Shown in pieces: positions 47,061 to 55,751 of a stretch of DNA of 64,000 nt. Location of the stretch: assembly GCA_028291515.1 (NCBI GenBank), contig JAQGHU010000001.1, positions 124,001 through 188,000 on the forward strand, given 5' to 3'. The notes beneath the pieces are model-generated. The model was not told the DNA's origin. It saw only the letters and a program-made list of their open reading frames with translations, and did not search any database. This DNA comes from Schlesneria sp. Its GTDB lineage: Bacteria > Planctomycetota > Planctomycetia > Planctomycetales > Planctomycetaceae. Position numbers and translations under genes: made by a program. Numbering within the stretch: position 1 is the first letter of the stretch; the number at the start of each line of letters is the position of its first letter.

Positions 47061-48296
47061 CTACTCGGCCAGGCGATGCAGGTATTCACCCGCTTTGCGG
47101 ACGAGCAGCACTCCTTCGTGCTCACGATTGGCAAAGGATTCGACATCGATTGTCGCGGGATCACGGTATCCCAGATTGATTCGTTCGCACACCTCGCGAG
47201 GAATCCCGCTCGCCAGCGTGACGCGAACACGCGGCGTCTCCACGCCGTCGACGTAAGTGCCGCTCCCGCGAACGTGAGTCGAGTGGGCCAGCACGCCCCA
47301 AGGGAAGTCCTTGAACTTGTCCCATTGCGACGTGAAGTAGTCGCGGACGTGATATCCGACCTGTTCGATCAGCTTCCCGTGAGTCACGGAGATATCATGC
47401 ATGTGAGGCGCATAGATGATGAGTTCTCCCCCATCGGCCACGACAGGTTCCAACTTGTACATGCACTTCCCGGCGACCCATAACTCGTCGTACATGGGTG
47501 GCGCACACGAAAGCACTTGTTGATAAGACCTCTCGCAGCGCTTGATATGAACCTGGTTCGACAAGTCGGCAGCTTCGTTCCAGGCGGATTCGGGTGTTCC
47601 GTAGTACAACCCATGCAGATTGCCATCTGCAGCGACGACAAACGTGATCGCGCGTCGTGCTTGGGGAATCATGGCCGCTGCGCGATCGACGACCCGGCGA
47701 ACAGGAGTGTCTTTTACTCCAATGATCCCCGCGTTGGTGATTAATGCTCCCAGCCAGTGGAAGAAGTTCAGAATTTCGGGACCGCCGATACCGGGGAAGA
47801 AATACTTGTTGCCTCCCGAAAACCCGACAACTTCGTGCGGGAAAACGGGCCCCATGACCAGCAGGATGTCATAGTCGGAAATCCGCGAGTTGATCTGCAC
47901 CGGAACGTCGAGCGACAGCAATCCGCCCGAGATTTCCGCGGTATCCTGCTTCGTCAGAGTTCCAATCGTCAACAACCGTTCGGGGCGATCCCATTCGTGG
48001 TTAAACAAGCCCAACTGGTAAAACAATCGCCCTCGCTCCTGTTCGTCGATCCCCAACAATTTGCACATCTGCGAATCCGACATTGGCGGATGAGTCCCCA
48101 GGGCGACCATCATATCCAACCGTGCCACTGCGGGCCGAAGCTGACTGTGCAGCGCGTCAAACAGCAACGGTAGCGGTGCGGTACGAGTCGCGTCGGGGAT
48201 GATTACCAACACGCGTTTGCCCGCAAAATCATCGAGGGGTAGTTTCGAAAACCACTCGCGCACTTGAGCGGTGGACAATTTGGGAAGTTCGGGCAT
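47061..48296 (-). CDS. larA: LarA-family nickel-dependent racemase-like protein
   Basis: Lactate racemase LarA family (DUF2088), 411 aa. Landmarks are IIPDATRTAPLP near the N-terminus, ALGTHPPMSDSQ, the GPVFPHEVVGFSGGNKYFFP segment whose Lys is the candidate for covalent attachment of the nickel-pincer nucleotide, and the C-terminal region GELIIYAPHMHDIS. Characterised members isomerise lactate or other 2-hydroxy acids. The cofactor genes larB, larC and larE are not in the window, so they must lie elsewhere if the enzyme is active. ATG 48296 is favoured by GGTGAGAG just upstream. Confidence 0.8.
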   Translation of the reverse strand: MPELPKLSTAQVREWFSKLPLDDFAGKRVLVIIPDATRTAPLPLLFDALHSQLRPAVARLDMMVALGTHPPMSDSQMCKLLGIDEQERGRLFYQLGLFNHEWDRPERLLTIGTLTKQDTAEISGGLLSLDVPVQINSRISDYDILLVMGPVFPHEVVGFSGGNKYFFPGIGGPEILNFFHWLGALITNAGIIGVKDTPVRRVVDRAAAMIPQARRAITFVVAADGNLHGLYYGTPESAWNEAADLSNQVHIKRCERSYQQVLSCAPPMYDELWVAGKCMYKLEPVVADGGELIIYAPHMHDISVTHGKLIEQVGYHVRDYFTSQWDKFKDFPWGVLAHSTHVRGSGTYVDGVETPRVRVTLASGIPREVCERINLGYRDPATIDVESFANREHEGVLLVRKAGEYLHRLAE

Positions 48297-48589
48297 CTCT
48301 CTCACCGATGGCGATTTTCGAAACACAATTAAGTCCAAGCATTGACCAGGAAATTGTATCTGCGAAGTGCGCAGGTCGGCCACCCAGACTCGAAGAAGTT
48401 CGGTTCGGGGACAAACTGTGACTATCTGCAGAGTGCAAGGGCTAGCAGTAAACTCAACCTTTTCCTGTCATTCTGCCTTCTTTGACTACCCTGACTCGGT
48501 CAGATCAGCTACCTTTCCATGCTGCGCGCAAGATTCCGAACTTTCGTGAACAATCGCGCGCCAACTTTGACTCGCGACAGGAACTGTCC

Positions 48590-51500
48590 ATGACGTTGTC
48601 GGAACTGCTGGAGAGCAAGTTTCGTGGTGATATTCGATTTCGTGGTGCGGCCTACATTCAAGCCGAACGAGTATCCGTAATCCGAGTAACACCTGATCAC
48701 CTCTTTGCGGTGGTACGGGATGGTGTTGAATTCCAGACACAGCTCAGCCGCGATAACAATGCGCTGGTGACGACGTGCAACTGTGTCGGTACGTCCGCAA
48801 ATCCGAGCGGCAATCTGCACTGCAAGCATTTGTGGGCGACGATTCTGGCTGCCGATTCCGGACACTACGTCTCGGGTTCCGCGAAACCAGGGTTCATTCC
48901 TCCCTTCGCGGTGGAAGATGATGAACCACTCGGTTTTGAACTGGACGACCTGGAAGGGGACGCGGACGAGTATTTCTCAAATTCATCGTCACGCTCAGTC
49001 AAGCTCCGTCCGGCTGCTGATCGTGAATCGCGACAGGTTGACGCAGCGCCACCGCGCGTTAAAGAATGGGAATCGCGTCTGATCGATCTGCGCAAGGCGA
49101 TGCAAGTCGATGAATCGACGACTTCCGCCGCTGGGCGCGAACGGCAGGTCTTCTACGAAATTGACGCCGCCGCCAGTGAAGAGGCTGGCCTGATCATCAT
49201 TCAGACTTCACAACGACAACGTCGCGCGAATGGCGAGTGGGGCAAGCTGAAGCCCTTAAAGCTGCGACCCGGTCGGTTCGAAGAAATCGATGACGACGAA
49301 GATCGACGGATCCTGGCGCACTTGGTGGGTGGAACTCCCGACCGTTCCCAGATGAACGGCGCCACTGCCGATAATTTCGCAGCATTCCGCTATCGCGTCC
49401 CACATGATCTTTGCCAGCTCCTCCTTCCCGCCATCTGTGCCACCGGTCGCATTCGCCTGCAGGGCGAAGAAGAACGCGTCACCGAGACCCTGGATTGGGA
49501 CGAAAAAGGTCCGTGGGAATTGTGCTTGGCGATTGAGTTCCATGAGGAACCAAACGTCTGGAAGCTGCGCGGCTACCTGATTCGCGAAGAGGAACGCATC
49601 ACGTTGCGAGACCCGGTCCTGGTCGTGCCTGGTGGACTGGCGATCTCCGGCAACACCATCCGGCCGTTCCAGGATTTCGACGCCTATCCTTGGGTTACGC
49701 TGCTGCGACGGTCTGACGATTTCCAGGTTCCTGGTGGCGAAGAACACGAACTCGTCGACCGCCTGTTGGACATGCCCGCGCTTCCGAAGCTTGAGCTTCC
49801 ACCCGAATTGCAACTTGAAGAAGTCATTGTCGCACCGAAGCCGATCCTCGTCGTGCATGCCCCTGGCAAATCGCGATGGCATCAAGATCGACTGAAGGCC
49901 GAAATTCTATTTGACTATGACGGCACCTCGGTCCGCGGAACCAGCAGCCAATGGGCTATTGTTCAGCGAGCCGCCAGCCGATGTCTGCTTCGTGATAAGC
50001 AAGCCGAGGCTCACGCGTGGTCCCAGCTTCAGGATGGCGGCTTCCGTCGATTGCTTGATCAAAAGCGTGGCCAGCACGACGCTGAAATCGCCGCTCGCGA
50101 TCTGGCTCCGGCGGTCCGTAAGCTGATCGCTGAAAACTGGCAAGTGCGTGCCGATGGCAAACAGGTTCGCCAACCACTGGAATTGAAGTTCCAGGTCAAG
50201 TCGAACATCGACTGGTTCGAGTTGCACGCCGATGTCGATTTCGGCGGCGGCGCACGCGTCACGTTCCCAGAGTTGCTGGCCGCACTGGCCCGCGGCGACG
50301 GCACCATCATGCTCGACGACGGTTCCTTGGGGATTCTTCCCGAGGAATGGATGAAACGCTACGGTCTGCTGGCTGGGTTGGGCGAGATCGAAGGCGAACA
50401 TCTGAAGTTCGGCATGGTCCAAGCCGGTATCCTCGACGCATTGCTGGTGTCTCAGCCGTCGGTGGATTTCGATGCTCGCTTCCTGGAAGTCCGCGAGCGA
50501 CTCGCGGCCTTTAGTGGCGTGGTTCCCGAAACGGAGCCCGAAGGCTTTAAGGGTGAACTGCGTCCCTATCAGCGCGAAGGATTGGGCTGGCTCCGTTTTC
50601 TGGAAGAGTTCCAGTTCGGTGGCTGCCTGGCGGACGACATGGGTCTCGGTAAGACGATCCAGATGTTGGCATTCCTGGAAGGGCGACGCCAGCGACTCAA
50701 GAAACGAACTCCATCGCTGGTTGTCGTTCCAAAATCGCTGTTGTTCAACTGGAAGCAGGAGTGCGAAAAGTTCACTCCGAACATGAAGTCGCTCGAATAC
50801 GCCGGCCTGGAACGCGCCAAAATGCGCGACGACTTCACCAAGCACGATCTGATCCTGACGACCTATGGCACGCTGCGTCGCGACATTCTCGCTCTGAAAG
50901 AGATTCAGTTCGACTATGTGATTCTCGACGAAGCACAAGCGATCAAGAATTCCAGTTCACAGGTTGCAAAAGCCTCGCGGCTTTTGCAGGCGAAGCACCG
51001 CATCGGCCTGAGCGGTACGCCGATCGAAAATCATCTGGGCGATTTGTGCTCGATCTTCGAGTTTCTGAACCCCAGCATGCTCGGTCGCAGTTCGGCCTTT
51101 AAGCTGCACGCCGCGGATCCCGAGAACAAAGAGACGCGACAGGTTTTGGCCGATGGTCTGCGTCCGTTGATATTGCGTCGTACCAAGCAAAGTGTTGCCA
51201 GCGAACTGCCAGAAAAGCTCGAGCAGACAATTTACTGCGAAATGGGCGACGAACAGCAGCGTCTGTATAATGAACTGCGCGACCACTATCGCGATTCGCT
51301 GCTGGGCATCATCGAAGATCAGGGCTTGGCGAAGTCGCGAATGCACGTGCTGGAAGCGTTGCTTCGGTTGCGTCAGGTCGCGTGCCATCCCGCGTTGCTC
51401 AATAAGGCCGCCGTCGACGACGCCAGTGCGAAACTTGACGTGCTGATCCCGCACATCGAAGAACTGATCGAAGAAGGGCATAAGACGCTCGTCTTTTCAC

Positions 51501-51931
51501 AGTTCACCAGCATGCTGGCCATTGTGCGACAGCATCTGGATAAGAAGGGGATTGCCTACGAATACCTCGATGGACAGACGCGGGATCGTAAGGAACGTGT
51601 CGAACACTTCCAGAGCGACGACAAGTGCGGTGTGTTCCTGATCAGTTTGAAGGCCGGGGGATTGGGCTTAAACCTGACTGCCGCCGACTACGTCTTCATT
51701 CTCGATCCATGGTGGAATCCGGCTGTCGAAACCCAGGCCATCGACCGTGCCCACCGTGTGGGCCAGACGCGCCAGGTGTTTGCGTACCGCTTGATCTGTC
51801 GCAACACGGTGGAAGAAAAGATCGCCGAGCTGCAGCAACAGAAACGTGAGCTGGCCGACGCCATCCTCGAGCAGAACAACTCGCTGCTGCAGAACCTGAC
51901 CACGGACGATTTGCGATTGTTGCTGTCGTAA
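48590..51931 (+). CDS. SWIM zinc-finger SNF2-type helicase
   Basis: A 1113-residue SNF2/Swi2 ATPase of the bacterial RapA/HepA-like class. A SWIM zinc finger (CxC...CxH: Cys 63, Cys 65, Cys 78, His 80) lies near the N-terminus. A long middle region is followed by the helicase core, with DDMGLGKTIQML (motif I, ~680), ILDEAQAIKN (motif II, ~778), LSGTPIEN (motif III) and IDRAHRVGQTRQV (motif VI, ~1050). It probably remodels protein-DNA or RNA polymerase complexes. AGGA 8 bp before ATG 48590 decides the start. It is monocistronic and shares a terminator with the opposing small gene. Confidence 0.9.
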   Translation: MTLSELLESKFRGDIRFRGAAYIQAERVSVIRVTPDHLFAVVRDGVEFQTQLSRDNNALVTTCNCVGTSANPSGNLHCKHLWATILAADSGHYVSGSAKPGFIPPFAVEDDEPLGFELDDLEGDADEYFSNSSSRSVKLRPAADRESRQVDAAPPRVKEWESRLIDLRKAMQVDESTTSAAGRERQVFYEIDAAASEEAGLIIIQTSQRQRRANGEWGKLKPLKLRPGRFEEIDDDEDRRILAHLVGGTPDRSQMNGATADNFAAFRYRVPHDLCQLLLPAICATGRIRLQGEEERVTETLDWDEKGPWELCLAIEFHEEPNVWKLRGYLIREEERITLRDPVLVVPGGLAISGNTIRPFQDFDAYPWVTLLRRSDDFQVPGGEEHELVDRLLDMPALPKLELPPELQLEEVIVAPKPILVVHAPGKSRWHQDRLKAEILFDYDGTSVRGTSSQWAIVQRAASRCLLRDKQAEAHAWSQLQDGGFRRLLDQKRGQHDAEIAARDLAPAVRKLIAENWQVRADGKQVRQPLELKFQVKSNIDWFELHADVDFGGGARVTFPELLAALARGDGTIMLDDGSLGILPEEWMKRYGLLAGLGEIEGEHLKFGMVQAGILDALLVSQPSVDFDARFLEVRERLAAFSGVVPETEPEGFKGELRPYQREGLGWLRFLEEFQFGGCLADDMGLGKTIQMLAFLEGRRQRLKKRTPSLVVVPKSLLFNWKQECEKFTPNMKSLEYAGLERAKMRDDFTKHDLILTTYGTLRRDILALKEIQFDYVILDEAQAIKNSSSQVAKASRLLQAKHRIGLSGTPIENHLGDLCSIFEFLNPSMLGRSSAFKLHAADPENKETRQVLADGLRPLILRRTKQSVASELPEKLEQTIYCEMGDEQQRLYNELRDHYRDSLLGIIEDQGLAKSRMHVLEALLRLRQVACHPALLNKAAVDDASAKLDVLIPHIEELIEEGHKTLVFSQFTSMLAIVRQHLDKKGIAYEYLDGQTRDRKERVEHFQSDDKCGVFLISLKAGGLGLNLTAADYVFILDPWWNPAVETQAIDRAHRVGQTRQVFAYRLICRNTVEEKIAELQQQKRELADAILEQNNSLLQNLTTDDLRLLLS

Positions 51932-51957
51932 TGGCTTAACACAGATGATTCGCGACA

Positions 51958-52043
51958 GTCATTCCCGCGCAGGCGGGAATCCAGCGACTCGTTGGACGGC
52001 GTCGACGCACAAACTCTGGATTCCCGCCTGCGCGGGAATGACG
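51958..52043. repeat. Paired dRS3-like inverted repeat, copy C (intact)
   Basis: Both ends are perfect: ATTCCC-N8-GGGAAT at 51961-51980 and at 52020-52039, in inverted arrangement and bounded by GTC and GAC. The interior is short (39 bp) and only loosely like copies A and B. It lies 26 bp after the SNF2 stop codon. Confidence 0.8.
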
Positions 52044-52062
52044 GAAGTGGCAGAAGTCCAAG

Positions 52063-52094
52063 AAAAAAGCCCGGCAAAACTGCCGGGCTTTTTT
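52063..52094. terminator. Bidirectional terminator
   Basis: A 14-bp perfect stem (52063-52076 with 52081-52094), loop of 4, with A run and T run on either side. It can serve both the SNF2 gene and the small minus-strand gene at 52115. Confidence 0.88.
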
Positions 52095-52114
52095 ATCATC
52101 AGACGAAACGGATC

Positions 52115-52204
52115 TCAGAGACCCGTCTTCAGTCGTCGTGCTTTGCGTCGCTTGATCTTCCACCGACGATCTCGCTTCTGCTTTGTTGTGAGCTTCACTT
52201 TCAT
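52115..52204 (-). CDS. 29-residue highly basic protein
   Basis: A tiny reading frame, MKVKLTTKQKRDRRWKIK and 11 further residues, with about half Lys or Arg. It ends just before a strong terminator on its own strand, as expected of a short independent transcript. The composition resembles small ribosome-bound proteins (bTHX or mS38/AURKAIP1-COX24 type). That likeness is only compositional. An in-frame ATG at 52225 would add seven residues; neither start has a strong ribosome site. If real, it probably binds rRNA or another nucleic acid. Confidence 0.5.
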   Translation of the reverse strand: MKVKLTTKQKRDRRWKIKRRKARRLKTGL

Positions 52205-52470
52205 GGCAATACCGTTTCTGTCCATATTCAGGTTGAAGGCTGGCCAGACCGATGGGCAAGCCGTGAGGAACGAGCCACACAAGGTAGCAGACGATCTGCC
52301 TTGAGAAAAGTCAGGCAGCCAGCTTTGTTCCCGGTCTGCCATACTTTCAGAGGCAGGCGTCGTGTAAACTTGAGCTCTGACTCCGTTTGAATTATTCCAT
52401 CCCCAGCCCACCACGATCGCATAACACATTACCTAGTAGTGTTTTCCGGATCCTAGAGTCCCTCTCGCTC

Positions 52471-53568
52471 ATGCCCAACCTTCCCACTTCCTCTGTCCGA
52501 ACTTGGCTGGCGCACCTGCCACCGCTCCACTTCGGAAATCTGCCCCTCCCCTCGCGTTACTTATTGTCACCACTGGCGGGCTATACGAATCTCCCCTTCC
52601 GACGGATCGTCCGCGGCCTGGGAGGCGTCGGCCTAGGGACGACCGACCTGGTGAATGCCCGAGGACTGCTGGATGGCGGGCCGAGGACATTGCAACTCGT
52701 CGAAACTTGCCCGGAAGATCGACCGTTCGCAGTGCAGATCTTCGGTCACGATCCCATCGTGATGCGCGATGCGGCTCAACTGCTGCAGGCGCGCGGCGTC
52801 GATTCGATCGATATCAATATGGGATGCCCGGTCAATCGTATTACGAAAGTGGGAGCCGGGGCTAGCTTGATGTGCCAGGTCGATAGCACGATTGAATTGG
52901 TTCGCACGGTCGTCGAATCGGTGACGTTGCCTGTGACCGTGAAAATGCGATTGGGTTGGGACAGCCAACAACTGACGGCACCGAAGTTCGCTCGCGAGTT
53001 CGAGCAAGTCGGCGTGGCCGCCATCGCCATCCACGGCCGCACGCGCGAGCAAGGATTTAGTGGCACCGTCGATCGAACGGGAATTCGCCGCGTCGTGGAA
53101 GCAGTCGAGCGGATCCCTGTCGTTGGCAACGGCGACATCCGCACGATTGCCGACGGCGAGCGAATGTTTGCCGAAACAGGTTGTCATGCGATTTCGATCG
53201 GACGCGGGGCACTCGCCAATCCCTGGCTGTTTCGCCAGTTTGTCGAATGGGAGGCAACCGGCGAGCCCGAGTCGTCGGGATCGTTCGACGATCGACTGGA
53301 ATTGCTGCGACGACAGTTTGGCTATGTGATCGAGCAGCGGGGGATCGAGCGGGGAATCAGTTCGTTCCGAAAGATGGCTCACTGGTACCTGAAGGCGATG
53401 CTCGTCCCGGCAGCGCTGCGAAATCAACTTCAAACAGCGAAGACATGTGCGGAGTTTGAGACGACGCTGGTCGACATCACCGCGAATGGCCCTGCTCGAG
53501 GGAGTCGAACAGGCATTCTGCCCGACCTTTACATTCCGGTCCCTGCGGGGCCCAACGAAAACTGGTAG
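52471..53568 (+). CDS. tRNA-dihydrouridine synthase
   Basis: FMN/NADPH enzyme that reduces uridine in tRNA D-loops, ~365 aa. The TIM-barrel landmarks are present: LSPLAGYTNLPFR near the start, VQIFGHDP, the catalytic-Cys segment INMGCPVNRITKVGAGASLM, KMRLGW, AIHGRTREQGFSG and GNGDIRT with the FMN phosphate site ISIGRGALANPWLF. It matches the DusB-like bacterial group in general layout, but the subtype is not certain. The start ATG 52471 has no clear ribosome site. fhcB follows after 6 bp, so the two are co-transcribed. Confidence 0.92.
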   Translation: MPNLPTSSVRTWLAHLPPLHFGNLPLPSRYLLSPLAGYTNLPFRRIVRGLGGVGLGTTDLVNARGLLDGGPRTLQLVETCPEDRPFAVQIFGHDPIVMRDAAQLLQARGVDSIDINMGCPVNRITKVGAGASLMCQVDSTIELVRTVVESVTLPVTVKMRLGWDSQQLTAPKFAREFEQVGVAAIAIHGRTREQGFSGTVDRTGIRRVVEAVERIPVVGNGDIRTIADGERMFAETGCHAISIGRGALANPWLFRQFVEWEATGEPESSGSFDDRLELLRRQFGYVIEQRGIERGISSFRKMAHWYLKAMLVPAALRNQLQTAKTCAEFETTLVDITANGPARGSRTGILPDLYIPVPAGPNENW

Positions 53569-53574
53569 GCGGAT

Positions 53575-54846
53575 ATGTCCGAGAGAACCATCGAAAATGT
53601 TGCCTGCACAGTCTGCGCCTGCATCTGTGACGATCTCAAGGTGACAGTCCGAGACGGCGTGATTACTGCCGCAGAACACGCCTGTTGCCTCGCCGAACCG
53701 TGGTATCTGAGCCCGTGGACATTGACGGCCCCGTCAGTTCAACTTCGAGGCCAAGAAGCCACTTTCCAGCAAGGGATTGAAGCTGCGGCCGCGATCTTGC
53801 GTGAAGCTCGGGCCCCGCTCATTTTTGGTTTGTCGAAGAGCAGCACGGAAGGCCAACGAGCCGCCGTCGCACTGGCGGACAAGCTTGGTGCCACGATCGA
53901 CACGACCGCGTCAGAGGGACACGCCCCTTCGATTCTCGCACTTCAACAAGTCGGTGAATCAACCTGCTCGCTCGGTGAAATCAGGAATCGCGCCGACCTT
54001 GTCATCTATTGGGGAGCCGATCCCGTCACGTCGCATCCACGTCACATGGAGCGATACTCGATGGATGCGCCCGGGATGTTGACGCCAAACGGTCGTGCGG
54101 ACCGAACGTTAGTTGTCGTCGACTCTGCTAACAGCAAAACGGCCGACGGTGCCGACTGGTTTCTGAAGATCGATCCCGGCAGCGACTTTGATGTTCTCTG
54201 GACATTGAGGGCTCTGTTACAGGGAATCGAACCCAATCCCGGGCAAGCGGTCGGTGCGCCGCTTGATGAACTGAAGCGACTCGCAGAGATGATGAAACAG
54301 TGTCGTTGTGGAGTCATCTTCTTCGGATACGGAGTGGCTCAGCATCCGATGGGGCATCGCAATGTCGAAGCTCTGCTGCGGTTGGTGATCGATCTGAATC
54401 AATTCACGCGATTCCATGCTCGTCGGCTACGCAATGTAGGCGATGTGTCGGGTGCCGACAGTGTCCTCTGCTGGCAGACGGGCTATCCGTTCAGCGTCAA
54501 CTTGGCGCGAGGGTATCCGCGCTATAACCCGGACGAGTATTCAGCGGGTGATGTCCTGGAAAATAAAGAGGCCGACGCATTGGTTCTGGTGGGCACAGCG
54601 CGAGTCGACTCGTTCTCGCCGGCCGCTCAAGACCATCTGCGGAGCATTCCGACGATCGTTCTGGACGGAATTAACGCGAAGATCCCACTATCGCCGACGG
54701 TTCTTTTCACAACGGCAACCTATGGAATTCATATTCCGGGCACGGCCTACCGCATGGACGAAATCCCCATCCGCCTTCGTCCGCTAGTCGACACCAACCT
54801 GCCAAGTGACGGTGATGTTCTTCGAGCGATCCAGGCAGCTCTTTAG
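53575..54846 (+). CDS. fhcB: Formyltransferase/hydrolase complex subunit B (FwdB/FhcB-like)
   Basis: Subunit of the complex that handles formyl groups in the tetrahydromethanopterin C1 pathway, known from methylotrophs and also present in planctomycetes. 423 aa. The N-terminal cysteines (NVACTVCACICDDL, then HACCLAEPW) match FwdB/FhcB. The molybdopterin-oxidoreductase-like body follows (LVIYWGADPVTSHPRHMERY). The partner genes fhcA, fhcC and fhcD and other H4MPT genes are not in this window. It is coupled to the dihydrouridine synthase (6 bp), an unusual setting that suggests expression from its promoter. Confidence 0.85.
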   Translation: MSERTIENVACTVCACICDDLKVTVRDGVITAAEHACCLAEPWYLSPWTLTAPSVQLRGQEATFQQGIEAAAAILREARAPLIFGLSKSSTEGQRAAVALADKLGATIDTTASEGHAPSILALQQVGESTCSLGEIRNRADLVIYWGADPVTSHPRHMERYSMDAPGMLTPNGRADRTLVVVDSANSKTADGADWFLKIDPGSDFDVLWTLRALLQGIEPNPGQAVGAPLDELKRLAEMMKQCRCGVIFFGYGVAQHPMGHRNVEALLRLVIDLNQFTRFHARRLRNVGDVSGADSVLCWQTGYPFSVNLARGYPRYNPDEYSAGDVLENKEADALVLVGTARVDSFSPAAQDHLRSIPTIVLDGINAKIPLSPTVLFTTATYGIHIPGTAYRMDEIPIRLRPLVDTNLPSDGDVLRAIQAAL

Positions 54847-54873
54847 CGATATTGCGGGAGCATCGGCCATCGA

Positions 54874-55218
54874 TCAGTGGGGTGCCGGCGTGTCGAGGTC
54901 GTTGGGGCGAACGACGTCTTGGGCACCACGGCGTACGGTCAGGACATAGACCGCATCGTCTTTGATCGTAAAGACGGCGCGATAACTTGGCCGTGAACCG
55001 AGCCCCAGCAGCTTGTCTCGAATCTCATACTGAAAATCGCCGGCCTCCGCCGAAAGTCCGTTACTCTCTGAAAGCATCGCAAGCGACTTGAGTTGCTCAT
55101 GAATGACTTCAAACCAGCGTACAGCCTGTTCCACCGAGTGGTGTGTCGCCCACCATTGAGCATTCGCCTCAATATCAGCTTCGGCGCGAGGAAGAAGGAT
55201 GACCCGAAACGTCTTCAT
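54874..55218 (-). CDS. RelE/ParE-family toxin
   Basis: A 114-residue protein of the RelE/ParE superfamily, with the opening FRVILLPRAEADIEANAQWW, the central GDFQYEIRDKLLGL segment and the C-terminal strand VYVLTVRRGAQDVV. It either cleaves mRNA on the ribosome (RelE) or poisons gyrase (ParE); the sequence does not decide. The ATG overlaps the antitoxin stop by 4 bp (ATGA), so the pair is translationally coupled. Confidence 0.85.
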   Translation of the reverse strand: MKTFRVILLPRAEADIEANAQWWATHHSVEQAVRWFEVIHEQLKSLAMLSESNGLSAEAGDFQYEIRDKLLGLGSRPSYRAVFTIKDDAVYVLTVRRGAQDVVRPNDLDTPAPH

Positions 55219-55484
55219 TGCGTTTTTTTGGAGAAAGTCAGCCGCGATCGCATGTCCACAAATGCCTGGTTGAGTGGCTTGCCCTCCCCACGCTCCATCT
55301 GAACCAGTCCCTCAGCGATTGCATCGCGATCGCGCTGCTGACGCAACGCCTCCATGGCACGCCGATGAGTTTCGCCATCGACCAGGAAATACGTGCGCTG
55401 CGTCTCCGGATCAACGACTTCGAGTTCGCATTCACCGGTTGCGTTCAGAGCGGCGGCCAATTCTTTTGTCAGTTTCGCGATCAT
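55215..55484 (-). CDS. Antitoxin partner of the RelE/ParE toxin
   Basis: An 89-residue acidic protein upstream of and overlapping the toxin gene. The N-terminal part (ELEVVDPETQRTYFLVDGE) and the helical C-terminus (MERGEGKPLNQAFVDMRSR) fit antitoxins of this type, which neutralise the toxin and repress the operon. ATG 55484 is chosen; the frame is open to 55625, but the extension looks non-coding. GAGG lies 12 bp upstream. Confidence 0.75.
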   Translation of the reverse strand: MIAKLTKELAAALNATGECELEVVDPETQRTYFLVDGETHRRAMEALRQQRDRDAIAEGLVQMERGEGKPLNQAFVDMRSRLTFSKKTQ

Positions 55485-55612
55485 GTTTAAATCGTACCTC
55501 AAAGAGATACTCAAGGGAATAAGACACGTGGACCTGCTCGGTATCACAACCGTTCCTGTCTTCATCCCCAACATGGTCCTGTTCAGTCCCGGAACAACCA
55601 TCTTGAGAGGAA

Positions 55613-55641
55613 TTGACAACCGCAAAATCGCCTCGTAGTCT
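55613..55641 (+). promoter_or_regulatory. Promoter of tRNA-Arg
   Basis: TTGACA (55613-55618), a 17-bp spacer and TAGTCT (55636-55641) end 36 bp before the tRNA. The -35 is perfect and the -10 weak. Confidence 0.5.
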
Positions 55642-55677
55642 AAGCGAACTGTCCGCCCCTCTGCAGACTCGCATTCT

Positions 55678-55751
55678 GTCTCCGTAGCTCAATTGGATAG
55701 AGCGTTGGCCTCCGAAGCCGAAGGTTGCTGGTTCGACTCCAGCCGGGGACA
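55678..55751 (+). tRNA. tRNA-Arg (anticodon CCG)
   Basis: A complete cloverleaf. The acceptor stem is GTCTCCG with CGGGGAC (one G-U pair). The D arm is TAGCTCAATTGGATAGAGC, the anticodon arm TTGGC-CTCCGAA-GCCGA has CCG at positions 34-36, and the T arm is GCTGG-TTCGACT-CCAGC. Discriminator A. The CCA end is not encoded. No intron. The 3' end is re-used in the folded segment that follows (next entry). Confidence 0.95.
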
